From Desulfobulbaceae bacterium (GTDB lineage: Bacteria > Desulfobacterota > Desulfobulbia > Desulfobulbales > Desulfobulbaceae), in NCBI GenBank assembly GCA_019163135.1, contig JAFLKR010000003.1, forward strand, positions 1 through 64,000: a DNA stretch of 64,000 nt, in the 5' to 3' direction. Positions 56,586 to 64,000 of this stretch are shown in pieces. The notes under the pieces were generated by a model. That model was given only the letters and a program-made list of their open reading frames with translations. It was not told the DNA's origin and did no database searches. Each line of letters opens with the position of its first letter. The stretch's first letter is position 1. Made by a program: the position numbers and the translations under genes.

Positions 56586-57776
56586 ATGCTTATAATCCAT
56601 AGCGATAAATGTACAGCGTGCGGAATTTGTGAGACGAGTTGCGCCTTTGGCGCTATCACGATTCAAAATGATTGCGCCGTGGTCAATGAGTGCTGCACTC
56701 TTTGCGGTGCCTGTGTTGAGAATTGTCCGACCCAAGCCCTTTCTATTGAAACTGCTGAGAAAAGAAAGCAAGTTGATATAGACAACTATTCGGGAATCAT
56801 GGTTTTTGCAGAATATCGCCATGGAGACGTAGCACCGGTAAGTTATGAATTGCTTGGTATTGGCCGAAAACTCGCCGATAAGCGCGGGGTCAAGCTCAGT
56901 GTTGTGTTGCCTGGCGGTAACGTGACTTCCTATGCGAGTGGGCTGATTGCCGCCGGAGCAGACACTGTGCTACTTGTCGAGCATCCGATGCTCGAACAGT
57001 TTCGTGAAGATATCTATGCCGCTGTTCTGGAGCAGGTAATCGGAGAGCATAAACCCGAAGTGGTGCTAGCCGGAGCAACCGCCATCGGCCGTTCCGTCAT
57101 TCCCTATGTGGCCAATGCCATAGATGCCGGTCTGACCGCAGATTGTACCCGGCTTGAAATTCGAGAAGAAGACGGTATGCTGTTACAGACGCGGCCCGCT
57201 TTTGGAGGCAATATCATGGCGACCATCGAATGCCCCCATACCAGACCTCAGATGGCTACAGTCCGACCTAAGGTGATGGCGCCGGCGGTGCCGGATCTGT
57301 CGCGCACAGGCGAAATATTCCAAGTGCAGGTGCCTGAGCGATGCTTGCAGTCTAAAATAGAAGTACTTGATTCGGTCATCAACCATGATGATCAGGTCAA
57401 TATCCAGGAAGTGGAAACTCTGGTGGCTGGTGGCCGTGGCCTAGAATCCGAAAAAGGATTTACCCTGATCAGGGCGCTGGCACATGAACTCGGGGGCGCA
57501 GTAGCCGCCTCTAGGGCCGCTGTTGATTCAGGTTGGATTCCTTACCCCCATCAGGTCGGCCAAACCGGTAAAACTGTCAGCCCCAAGTTGTACATAGCCT
57601 GTGGAATTTCTGGCGCGGTGCAACATGCGGTCGGGATGCAATCTGCCGAAATTGTGGTAGCCATCAATAGGGACAGCGAGGCCCCTATTTTCAATATCGC
57701 CACCTATGGAGTGGTGGGGGATCTTTACGAGGTCGTTCCGCAACTGATCAAGCGACTTCAGGAGATAAAGAAATGA
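56586..57776 (+). CDS. etfA: Ferredoxin-fused EtfA subunit
   Basis: EtfA of 396 residues with an N-terminal two-[4Fe-4S] ferredoxin domain (cysteines 9, 12, 15, 19 and 37, 40, 43, 47), then the alpha-subunit N-domain (about 68-250) and the C-terminal FAD domain (about 270-390) with GRGLES, GQTGKTVSPKLYIACGISGA and the AINRD motif. The same fusion occurs in CarE of the caffeyl-CoA reductase-Etf complex and in lactate-dehydrogenase-type Etfs. It overlaps fabG by 4 bp (ATGA), linking it tightly to fatty-acid genes. Confidence 0.94.
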   Translation: MLIIHSDKCTACGICETSCAFGAITIQNDCAVVNECCTLCGACVENCPTQALSIETAEKRKQVDIDNYSGIMVFAEYRHGDVAPVSYELLGIGRKLADKRGVKLSVVLPGGNVTSYASGLIAAGADTVLLVEHPMLEQFREDIYAAVLEQVIGEHKPEVVLAGATAIGRSVIPYVANAIDAGLTADCTRLEIREEDGMLLQTRPAFGGNIMATIECPHTRPQMATVRPKVMAPAVPDLSRTGEIFQVQVPERCLQSKIEVLDSVINHDDQVNIQEVETLVAGGRGLESEKGFTLIRALAHELGGAVAASRAAVDSGWIPYPHQVGQTGKTVSPKLYIACGISGAVQHAVGMQSAEIVVAINRDSEAPIFNIATYGVVGDLYEVVPQLIKRLQEIKK

Positions 57777-58522
57777 TACTCGATAAAATGATTGCCTTGG
57801 TTACCGGTGGCAGTCGAGGAATCGGCAGAGCCATATGCCTTAAACTCGCATCATTGGGGGCAACGGTCGGCATCAACTATGTGGCCAATCCGGAAGCAGC
57901 GCAGGAAACCTTACAGCAAATCGAGGAAATCGGCGGCAAGGGCTTTATTGTCCGGTTTGATGTGGCCGATGCCAATGACGTTCAGGTAAACATCAAAGAA
58001 ATAATCAATACCTACGGCCAGGTCGATATTCTGGTGAATAATGCTGGAATAACCCGGGATGGCTTGATGGCCCGCATGAAGGAAGACGACTGGGACAGCG
58101 TACTTGACACCAATCTGAAGGGTGCATTTCTCTGCAGTAAAGCAGTCATGCGCACCATGATGAAAAAAAAGTGGGGTCGGATTATTAATGTCTCGTCGGT
58201 AGTCGGTTTTGTCGGTAATGGTGGTCAAGTCAATTACGGCGCAGCCAAAGCCGGCTTGACAGGATTGACCAAATCGATGGCGAGGGAACTGGCCGGGCGG
58301 AATATTACCGTCAATTGTGTGGCTCCAGGCTATATCGTTACCGATATGACTGACGGCCTTGCCGAAGATGTACAGGAAGCCCTCAAGGCCCAGATACCCC
58401 TAGGTACCTTGGGAACACCTGAAGATGTCGCAGCATCGGTGGGTTTCCTGGCATCATCTGACAGTAATTATATTACTGGACAGACCCTGCATGTCAATGG
58501 CGGGATGTATATGGGACATTGA
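57773..58522 (+). CDS. fabG: 3-oxoacyl-ACP reductase
   Basis: A short-chain dehydrogenase of 249 residues that reduces 3-oxoacyl-ACP with NADPH. The cofactor loop GGSRGIGRAI, NNAG and the active-site NVSSVVG with YGAAK are present, as is the ACP-docking basic patch typical of FabG. It starts within the end of etfA and precedes acpP by 84 bp. Confidence 0.95.
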   Translation: MILDKMIALVTGGSRGIGRAICLKLASLGATVGINYVANPEAAQETLQQIEEIGGKGFIVRFDVADANDVQVNIKEIINTYGQVDILVNNAGITRDGLMARMKEDDWDSVLDTNLKGAFLCSKAVMRTMMKKKWGRIINVSSVVGFVGNGGQVNYGAAKAGLTGLTKSMARELAGRNITVNCVAPGYIVTDMTDGLAEDVQEALKAQIPLGTLGTPEDVAASVGFLASSDSNYITGQTLHVNGGMYMGH

Positions 58523-58606
58523 CAATAGATGTCCGAATGCTGATACGTATTTGGCATCGTTTAATAACAATAAAACAAACGCAACTCAATTTTCAGGAGA
58601 ATACCA

Positions 58607-58840
58607 ATGGCTGTTGAACAGAAAATGATTGATATTATAGTTGAACAACTTAGCGTCGATAGAGATAAAGTGGTTTCCGGCGCTTCTTTTGTCGATGATC
58701 TCGGAGCGGATTCTCTGGATCTGGTCGAATTGATTATGGCCATGGAAGAAGAATTTGACGTTGAAATTCCCGATGAGGAAGCCGAGAAAATCACAACCGT
58801 GCAAAATGCTATTGATTTTGTCGCAAAAATCCAGAGCTGA
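58607..58840 (+). CDS. acpP: Acyl carrier protein
   Basis: ACP of 77 residues. The phosphopantetheine serine lies in [12 protein letters not shown]. Helices II-III are acidic, as usual for FabF/FabG docking. AGGAG precedes the ATG. It is the carrier used by the surrounding enzymes and is followed by fabF after 16 bp. Confidence 0.98.
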   Translation: MAVEQKMIDIIVEQLSVDRDKVVSGASFVDDLGADSLDLVELIMAMEEEFDVEIPDEEAEKITTVQNAIDFVAKIQS

Positions 58841-58856
58841 AGCGGAGTGAATTAGC

Positions 58857-60095
58857 GTGAAACGACGGGTCGTTGTAACAGGGATTGGCTTAATCACCCC
58901 GCTTGGTATTGGTACCGAGCAGACGTGGAATGCGCTGATCAATGGACAGAGTGGGGTCGGGCCTATAACTCGCTTTGATGCATCTGATCAGACTTCGCAG
59001 ATTGCTGCCGAGGTAAAGGGATTTAATCCTGAGGATTGGTTCGAAAAAAAGCAGGCGAAAAATCTAGATGCATTTGTCCAATACGCCGTAGCCGCCGCAG
59101 ATATTGCCTGGAAAAGCAGCGGCCTGTCGATCACCGATGAAAATATGCATCGGGTAGGCGTTATTACGGGTTGCGGGATGGGCGGATTACCTACCATTGA
59201 AGAATACCACAGTGTTCTACTTAACCGGGGACCTCGTAAAATTACGCCCTTTTTTATTCCCAGAGTTATTCCCAATATGCCCTCAGGACATATTTCTATG
59301 CGGATAGGCGCTAAAGGGCCAAACCTCTCGCAAACCACCGCCTGTGCCGCCGGTACCCATGCCGTTGGAGAGGCCTTTCGTCATATCGCCTATGGTGATT
59401 GTGATATGGCGATCACTGGTGGTACTGAGTCGGTTATCTGCCCGCTTGCGGTGGGTGGATTCAGTGCGATGAAAGCATTGTCGACGCGCAATGATGATCC
59501 GCTAACCGCCTCGCGCCCCTTTGATCTGCATCGGGATGGTTTTGTTATCTCTGAAGGTTCAGGTATGCTGGTTCTTGAGGAATTAGAGGCTGCCAAGCGC
59601 CGCGGTGCAACGATTTATGCGGAGATCGTTGGTTACGGCCAGACCAGCGACGCCTATCATATTGCCGCTCCCCCTGAGAATGGGGAGGGGGCTGCACGTT
59701 GTATGGCTGCTGCCCTGAAAGATGCCGGTCTCAATCCCGAAGATGTTGACTATATCAATGCCCACGGCACCTCGACACCACTCAACGACAAATGTGAAAC
59801 CTTGGCGGTGAAAACCGTATTTGGCAAACATGCATATAAGTTGGCAATGAGTTCTACCAAATCGATGACCGGCCATATGTTAGGCGCTGCCGGCGGCATC
59901 GAAGCAGCCTTTACCGCGCTGACACTGTATCACGGTATCATCCCCCCCACGGCCAATCTCAGGACTCCCGACCCTGATTGTGATCTCGACTATGTACCCC
60001 TTAATTCCCGCAAGGCGAAGGTCCAGGTTGCCATGTCCAATTCCTTTGGTTTTGGCGGCACCAATGGGGTTATTATTCTGCGACGCTACGTATAA
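58857..60095 (+). CDS. fabF: Beta-ketoacyl-ACP synthase II
   Basis: FabF of 412 residues, elongating acyl-ACP with malonyl-ACP. The catalytic Cys sits in [10 protein letters not shown], the histidines in [11 protein letters not shown] and [16 protein letters not shown]. It starts with GTG at 58857. It is followed by rpiB after 25 bp. FabZ, FabD and an enoyl-ACP reductase of the FabI, FabK, FabL or FabV types are absent from this operon. Confidence 0.97.
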   Translation: MKRRVVVTGIGLITPLGIGTEQTWNALINGQSGVGPITRFDASDQTSQIAAEVKGFNPEDWFEKKQAKNLDAFVQYAVAAADIAWKSSGLSITDENMHRVGVITGCGMGGLPTIEEYHSVLLNRGPRKITPFFIPRVIPNMPSGHISMRIGAKGPNLSQTTACAAGTHAVGEAFRHIAYGDCDMAITGGTESVICPLAVGGFSAMKALSTRNDDPLTASRPFDLHRDGFVISEGSGMLVLEELEAAKRRGATIYAEIVGYGQTSDAYHIAAPPENGEGAARCMAAALKDAGLNPEDVDYINAHGTSTPLNDKCETLAVKTVFGKHAYKLAMSSTKSMTGHMLGAAGGIEAAFTALTLYHGIIPPTANLRTPDPDCDLDYVPLNSRKAKVQVAMSNSFGFGGTNGVIILRRYV

Positions 60096-60120
60096 GATAG
60101 CCTGTATTGGGAGTGAGCGA

Positions 60121-60546
60121 GTGAAGATAGCGTTAGGTTGCGACCATGGTGGATTGGCCCTGAAAAATGAAATGGTCCATTGGCTGGCTCAGGCTGGCCA
60201 TGAAGTTAATGATGTGGGATGCCATACCGAAGATTCGGTGGATTATCCTATCTTCGCCGATAAAGTCTGTGGAGAAATCATTGAAGGGCGGTCTTCTTTT
60301 GGAATTCTTATTTGCGGGACCGGTATCGGCATGTCTATTGCTGCTAACCGTCATCGACAGATTCGGGCAGCGCTCTGCCATGAAGCCTTTACTGCCAGGA
60401 TGAGCAGGGAACATAATGATGCCAATGTCCTTTGCCTGGGGGCCAGGGTACTAGGCAGCGCCCTTGCCTTGGATATCGTCAAGTCCTGGCTGGCAACGGA
60501 GTTCGCCGGTGGCCGTCATCTGCGCAGGATTGCTATGATGGGGTAA
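60121..60546 (+). CDS. rpiB: Ribose-5-phosphate isomerase B
   Basis: RpiB of 141 residues that interconverts ribulose 5-phosphate and ribose 5-phosphate. Motifs: GCDHGGLALK at the N-terminus and the active-site Cys in ICGTGIGMSIAANRH. I set the start at GTG 60121, where GGGAG lies about 8 bp upstream; a longer frame into fabF has no support. It is the last gene of the lipid operon and is followed by a terminator. Confidence 0.95.
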   Translation: MKIALGCDHGGLALKNEMVHWLAQAGHEVNDVGCHTEDSVDYPIFADKVCGEIIEGRSSFGILICGTGIGMSIAANRHRQIRAALCHEAFTARMSREHNDANVLCLGARVLGSALALDIVKSWLATEFAGGRHLRRIAMMG

Positions 60547-60575
60547 CTTGCCGCCTTCAAGTATATATATTTTTG

Positions 60576-60612
60576 AAACCGGTATGCTTTGTTCCAAAGC
60601 TGCCGGTTTTTT
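60576..60612 (+). terminator. Rho-independent terminator after rpiB
   Basis: AAACCGG (60576-60582) pairs with CCGGTTT (60603-60609), and inside them GCTTTG pairs with CAAAGC around a TTC loop; six Ts follow the GG. It separates the lipid operon from nrdR-ribD. Confidence 0.8.
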
Positions 60613-60663
60613 CATGGTACTTCGGGTGTAGTCTCCTCTTTTCGCACTAATCAAGGGTATGTT

Positions 60664-61128
60664 ATGAAATGTCCCTATTGCGGTCATTTGGATAATCGAG
60701 TTATCGATTCACGTATCAATAAGGATAAGACTATCACCAGACGCCGCAGGGCCTGTGGTTCTTGTCAGCGACGATTTACCACCTATGAACGTATCGAACT
60801 GATGTTGCCGATGTTGATCAAAAAAGATGGCCGACGTGAACCCTGGGATAGGGGTAAAATGGTAGTAGGATTGGAAAAAGCCTGCGAAAAATTGGCTGTC
60901 AGTATGACCGACATCGATAATTTTGTTGATGCTATCGAACAGAAACTCCAGGATTTCGGCGGCAAGGAAATTTCCACCAGCCAAATCGGCGAATGGGTCA
61001 TGGAGGCGCTGCCGGCACTGGATGAGGTGGCCTATGTTCGTTTTGCCTCGGTGTATCGACAGTTCAAAGATGTCAATGAATTTATGGAAGAATTGAAGCT
61101 CTTTCTAGGCGAACAGGGAAAACGCTGA
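60664..61128 (+). CDS. nrdR: Transcriptional repressor NrdR
   Basis: NrdR of 154 residues, an ATP/dATP-sensing repressor of ribonucleotide reductase genes. The N-terminal zinc ribbon (CPYCG and CGSCQ) and the ATP-cone domain (about 50-140) are complete. I use the ATG at 60664; an upstream extension into the terminator is not credible. It lies 7 bp before ribD, a common pairing (nrdR-ribD). Confidence 0.97.
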   Translation: MKCPYCGHLDNRVIDSRINKDKTITRRRRACGSCQRRFTTYERIELMLPMLIKKDGRREPWDRGKMVVGLEKACEKLAVSMTDIDNFVDAIEQKLQDFGGKEISTSQIGEWVMEALPALDEVAYVRFASVYRQFKDVNEFMEELKLFLGEQGKR

Positions 61129-61135
61129 TCTTTTT

Positions 61136-62248
61136 ATGGGTATGCAAGACGATCATAGCTTTTACATGCGTATTGCCCTTGATGAGGCCAAGAAAGGCGT
61201 GGGCCGAACTTCACCCAACCCGGCGGTGGGGGCCATTATTGTCAAGGAAGGACATATCATTGGTAAGGGGTATCATAAAAAAGCCGGTACCCCGCACGCC
61301 GAAGTCAATGCTATTGCTGATGCTGGTCAAACAACTCAAGGCGCAACTCTATATGTAACCCTTGAGCCCTGCAATCATACCGGACGGACCCCACCTTGCA
61401 CAGAAGCCATTCTCCGTGCAGGGATTGGTACGGTGGTCATCGGAATGCCTGATCCCAATCCTAGGGTTAATGGGGGAGGGGCCGACTATTTGAAACAACA
61501 AGGGGTAGAAGTCTGTATCGGAGTGCTCGAACAACAGTGCCGAGCCTTGAATCGCCCTTTTATCAAACACAGTGCCACCGGCCTACCCTGGATGATCATG
61601 AAGGCTGGGCTGAGCCTGGACGGTAAAATTACCTTTTGTCCCGGGCAAGGAGCTGCCTTGACCGGGTCTGAATCACAACGATATGTACATCAACTCCGCA
61701 ATCAGATGGATGCTATCTTGATTGGGGTGGATACAGCTCTTATTGACAACCCCAGTCTGACCACCCGGCTTGAGGGCGTTTCGGATACGCGGGACCCTTT
61801 GCGAATCGTTCTGGACTCTCACTTGCGACTGTCGGCGGATGCCAGAATGCTCACCCAGAAATCATCTGCAACTACCTGGATAATATGTGGTGATAAGGCC
61901 TCTCCAGAAAATGAGGCGCGATTGGTAAGCCGTGGCGCCAGGGTTTTTCGGCTGTCCCTTGCTAGCGATCAACGGATCGATTTGGTCGAATTACTCCGGT
62001 TTCTCGGACAGAACAATATTACCTCGGTGCTTGTGGAAGGTGGTGCGCGCGTGCATGGTGCATTTTACCGCCAGAAACTGATTGATGAACTACTTCTTAT
62101 TTATGCTCCATTCATTATTGGAGACCAGGGGACTCCCCTTGTCCAGGGATACAGTCTGAGCCATCGTGCTGAGGCGCCGCTGCTATTTAACACTTCGGTT
62201 CAGCTCTTGGGGAACGATGTGTTGTTAAAAACCTTGATTCAACGATAA
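61136..62248 (+). CDS. ribD: Riboflavin biosynthesis deaminase/reductase
   Basis: RibD of 370 residues with an N-terminal deaminase (about 1-145; zinc site HAEVNAI and PCNHTGRTPPC) and a C-terminal NADPH reductase (about 150-365; LSLDGKI, GVDTALIDNPSLTTR, VEGGARVHGAF). It performs two consecutive steps of riboflavin synthesis. No ribBA, ribE or ribH follows; the next gene is convergent with 8 bp between stops. Confidence 0.96.
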   Translation: MGMQDDHSFYMRIALDEAKKGVGRTSPNPAVGAIIVKEGHIIGKGYHKKAGTPHAEVNAIADAGQTTQGATLYVTLEPCNHTGRTPPCTEAILRAGIGTVVIGMPDPNPRVNGGGADYLKQQGVEVCIGVLEQQCRALNRPFIKHSATGLPWMIMKAGLSLDGKITFCPGQGAALTGSESQRYVHQLRNQMDAILIGVDTALIDNPSLTTRLEGVSDTRDPLRIVLDSHLRLSADARMLTQKSSATTWIICGDKASPENEARLVSRGARVFRLSLASDQRIDLVELLRFLGQNNITSVLVEGGARVHGAFYRQKLIDELLLIYAPFIIGDQGTPLVQGYSLSHRAEAPLLFNTSVQLLGNDVLLKTLIQR

Positions 62249-62278
62249 ACGGATCGTTACTCGACGATCGTTTTAATT
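62249..62278 (+). terminator. Possible ribD terminator overlapping next gene
   Basis: ACGGATCGT (62249-62257) can pair, with one bulge, with ACGATCGT (62264-62271), followed by TTTTAATT. It overlaps the 3' end of the convergent ParB-like gene. Confidence 0.35.
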
Positions 62279-63207
62279 ATCTCCCATTTTTGCCGCAGGG
62301 TGGCCGTATCGGCCAAGCTGAGGCATACTTCAACTTTATCGTCTTCAAACGAAAGGCTGTGCTTGATCGTCACCTTTTCAGGAGGATGCAATTCTTGCAC
62401 AAGTTTATGAAAGTGCTGTTCTGCCTTGCTTTTGGCGGGATAACACTGTTCCTGCAGACACTGCATCAGTGCCTGCAACCGTTGCGGCATATTTTCCGAG
62501 GTCGTTTCTTGATTTTCTGGCAACCATTGGCCGATAATCTCCACGATTGGTTTATTATCTCGCCGGATTAATTCGGTTACCATTTCAACCAGTTTCTGCT
62601 GTTTCGACCCGCCAAGCCGATAGGTGTTGATCAGGTGGACCAGATGTCGTTGGTCTTCGTGGGAGAGGCAGGTCAATTGCCTTGCAGATTTTTGTGAGAG
62701 GATACCGTGATGAAGGGCCAAAATGGCAGAAAGCTCAAGCTGCAGGAAACTGCCAAATTCTTTAAGTTTATAACGCTGGGGCTTGCAACCCATCAGGGCG
62801 AGCAATCGTAGTTGTTCTTTCTCGGGGACATCGTGTTGCGCTTTTCGTAATAGATGAGCTTGCAGGATCGGGCTTGCTTGGGGTGAAGCAAGATCAATCA
62901 AAATCTGGATTGAATAGAGATGGATTGGCGGAGTTGACGACGGCAAGATGTGGCAGGCTACCTTTTCCGCGCTGAGCATCTTAAGCGCTGTATAGCAGGG
63001 ATAATTGGCAAGAAGGTGATGTTGACCGTTAACCTGTTGCTGTACCAGCAATGGTTGCAATTGGCCGAATTCTTGCGTGTTTTTTAAAATTACCGGATCA
63101 ATTGGTCCTTCAGAGAGCAGACGGATAAAGTCATCCGGAAAATCAATTGATTGCAATGAAACAAATTGGAAAGAGGCGTCCGGTAGGTTGAGCGGGAAAT
63201 CGATCAT
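62257..63207 (-). CDS. Divergent ParB-like N-terminal domain protein
   Basis: A 316-residue protein whose first 90 residues look like a ParB/Spo0J N-terminal domain: SLQSIDFPDDF, then DPVILKNTQEFGQLQPLLVQ. The CTP-binding GERRxxA motif is not conserved; NYPCYTAL stands in its place. The middle (about 130-250) is a helical region that may hold a helix-turn-helix (GILSQKSARQLTCLSHEDQRHLV). There is no parA beside it. It is best regarded as a ParB-superfamily protein of unknown function rather than a chromosome-segregation ParB. It has a poor ribosome binding site at ATG 63207. Confidence 0.65.
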   Translation of the reverse strand: MIDFPLNLPDASFQFVSLQSIDFPDDFIRLLSEGPIDPVILKNTQEFGQLQPLLVQQQVNGQHHLLANYPCYTALKMLSAEKVACHILPSSTPPIHLYSIQILIDLASPQASPILQAHLLRKAQHDVPEKEQLRLLALMGCKPQRYKLKEFGSFLQLELSAILALHHGILSQKSARQLTCLSHEDQRHLVHLINTYRLGGSKQQKLVEMVTELIRRDNKPIVEIIGQWLPENQETTSENMPQRLQALMQCLQEQCYPAKSKAEQHFHKLVQELHPPEKVTIKHSLSFEDDKVEVCLSLADTATLRQKWEIIKTIVE

Positions 63208-63270
63208 AACGTCAAGAGTTCAGTCGGGAAGGTTAAAATTTCCTGTTTTTATTGCGAGCCAATAGCAAGG

Positions 63271-63303
63271 AAAAAAAAAGGGGCGCCACACGATGGGGCG
63301 CCC
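63271..63303 (-). terminator. Terminator of ihfA (minus strand)
   Basis: GGGCGCC (63281-63287) and GGCGCCC (63297-63303) form a 7-bp stem; nine As at 63271-63279 give a U-run on the minus transcript. It lies 28 bp beyond the ihfA stop. Confidence 0.85.
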
Positions 63304-63330
63304 TGATGGCAGCGGTGAATGGTAAAAAGT

Positions 63331-63618
63331 TTAATCCGAATTAATTCGAGTCCGTAGTATGCCTGAGGGCTTGAAAGTTACCACTCGTCGCGCGTCCAGG
63401 GTGAGTTCGCTTCCTGTTTGCGGATTACGCCCACGGCGGGATTTTTTATCCTTGATGTTAAATTTGCCGAAGCCACTGAGTAATAAATCTTCACCGGTTA
63501 TCAGGGAGGATTTCGACAACGATAAAAAGGTTTCGACAGAATCCGTGGCCTGCGATTTTGTCAGGTTAGGATGGGCTTTGTAGACCTGCTGTACCAAATC
63601 GGCTTTTGTAAGGGTCAT
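63331..63618 (-). CDS. ihfA: Integration host factor alpha-type protein
   Basis: A 95-residue DNA-bending protein of the HU/IHF family. TLTKADLVQQVY at the start and the arm GRNPQTGSELTLDARRVVTFKPSGILRTRIN match IHF-alpha better than HU. A perfect AAGGAGGT site precedes the ATG at 63618. IHF often assists sigma-54 promoters such as the one at 39560, though no IHF site was searched for there. It is transcribed from a promoter at 63675-63704. Confidence 0.93.
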   Translation of the reverse strand: MTLTKADLVQQVYKAHPNLTKSQATDSVETFLSLSKSSLITGEDLLLSGFGKFNIKDKKSRRGRNPQTGSELTLDARRVVTFKPSGILRTRINSD

Positions 63619-63674
63619 TTGTTACCTCCTTGTTGACTCACAATAAAAGATTGGATTGGTTCGATTTTTTTTAT

Positions 63675-63704
63675 ACCATAGGTAAAAATACCGGGGGTTG
63701 TCAA
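63675..63704 (-). promoter_or_regulatory. Promoter of ihfA (minus strand)
   Basis: On the minus strand a perfect TTGACA (complement of 63699-63704) is followed after 18 bp by TATGGT (complement of 63675-63680), 57 bp before the ihfA start. It begins 10 bp after the enolase stop, so ihfA is expressed separately from eno. Confidence 0.65.
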
Positions 63705-63713
63705 CTCGATTCA

Positions 63714-64000
<287 letters not shown>

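Overview
The window looks like chromosome of a Gram-negative, anaerobic Desulfobacterota bacterium, most likely of the sulfate-reducing Desulfobulbales. The basis is indirect: a ferredoxin-fused EtfA, a Lap-type adhesin-release pair, MlaA without a lipidation cysteine, many hybrid two-component proteins, TauE/SafE half-transporters and the gene order yceD-rpmF-plsX-fabH. There is no 16S rRNA or dsr gene to fix the taxonomy. I found no rRNA, tRNA, CRISPR array, insertion sequence or prophage.

Layout. 1-869 is gene-poor and carries clustered palindromes. 870-6053 holds a surface/cell-wall block: a PEP-CTERM protein, LapD and LapG on the minus strand, and a secreted M23 peptidase. 6578-9178 is an orphan PocR-domain hybrid kinase. 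9453-15738 is mixed housekeeping: comM-trmN, queD-queE, a nucleotide-sugar dehydrogenase, a sirtuin and a tyrosine-rich lipoprotein. 15957-23007 contains an acyltransferase and a tripartite RND efflux operon. 23357-25272 is a Pit phosphate uptake unit behind an 11-bp-periodic Pho-box-like array.

25820-39317 is a tightly packed ten-gene plus-strand run. It encodes a large hybrid kinase, a DUF3352-like protein, an unknown protein, HPr, enzyme I, ThiL, a PEP-synthase-like protein with a C-terminal domain unlike the usual PEP/pyruvate barrel, a phosphatase fused to a cysteine-rich domain, a sigma-54 activator and a small CxxCxxxCC protein. No sugar permease is present, so this is probably a regulatory PEP-phosphotransfer module. 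39561-45662 follows a good sigma-54 promoter: membrane protein, kinase, receiver, a GAF/PAS protein with a phospho-acceptor domain but no ATPase domain, and TauE/SafE split into two genes. 45960-47880 has a K+ channel fused to a response-regulator receiver, then a PilZ protein.

48002-51548 is an Mla lipid-transport operon (E-F-D-A-C). 51700-60546 is a lipid-synthesis operon: yceD-rpmF-plsX-fabH, an acyl-CoA dehydrogenase with EtfB and ferredoxin-EtfA, then fabG-acpP-fabF-rpiB. The redox complex sits where an enoyl reductase would be expected, and no fabI/K/V gene is seen here; this is the most interesting testable idea in the window. The end carries nrdR-ribD, and on the minus strand a ParB-like protein, ihfA and the 3' end of eno, which runs off the window.
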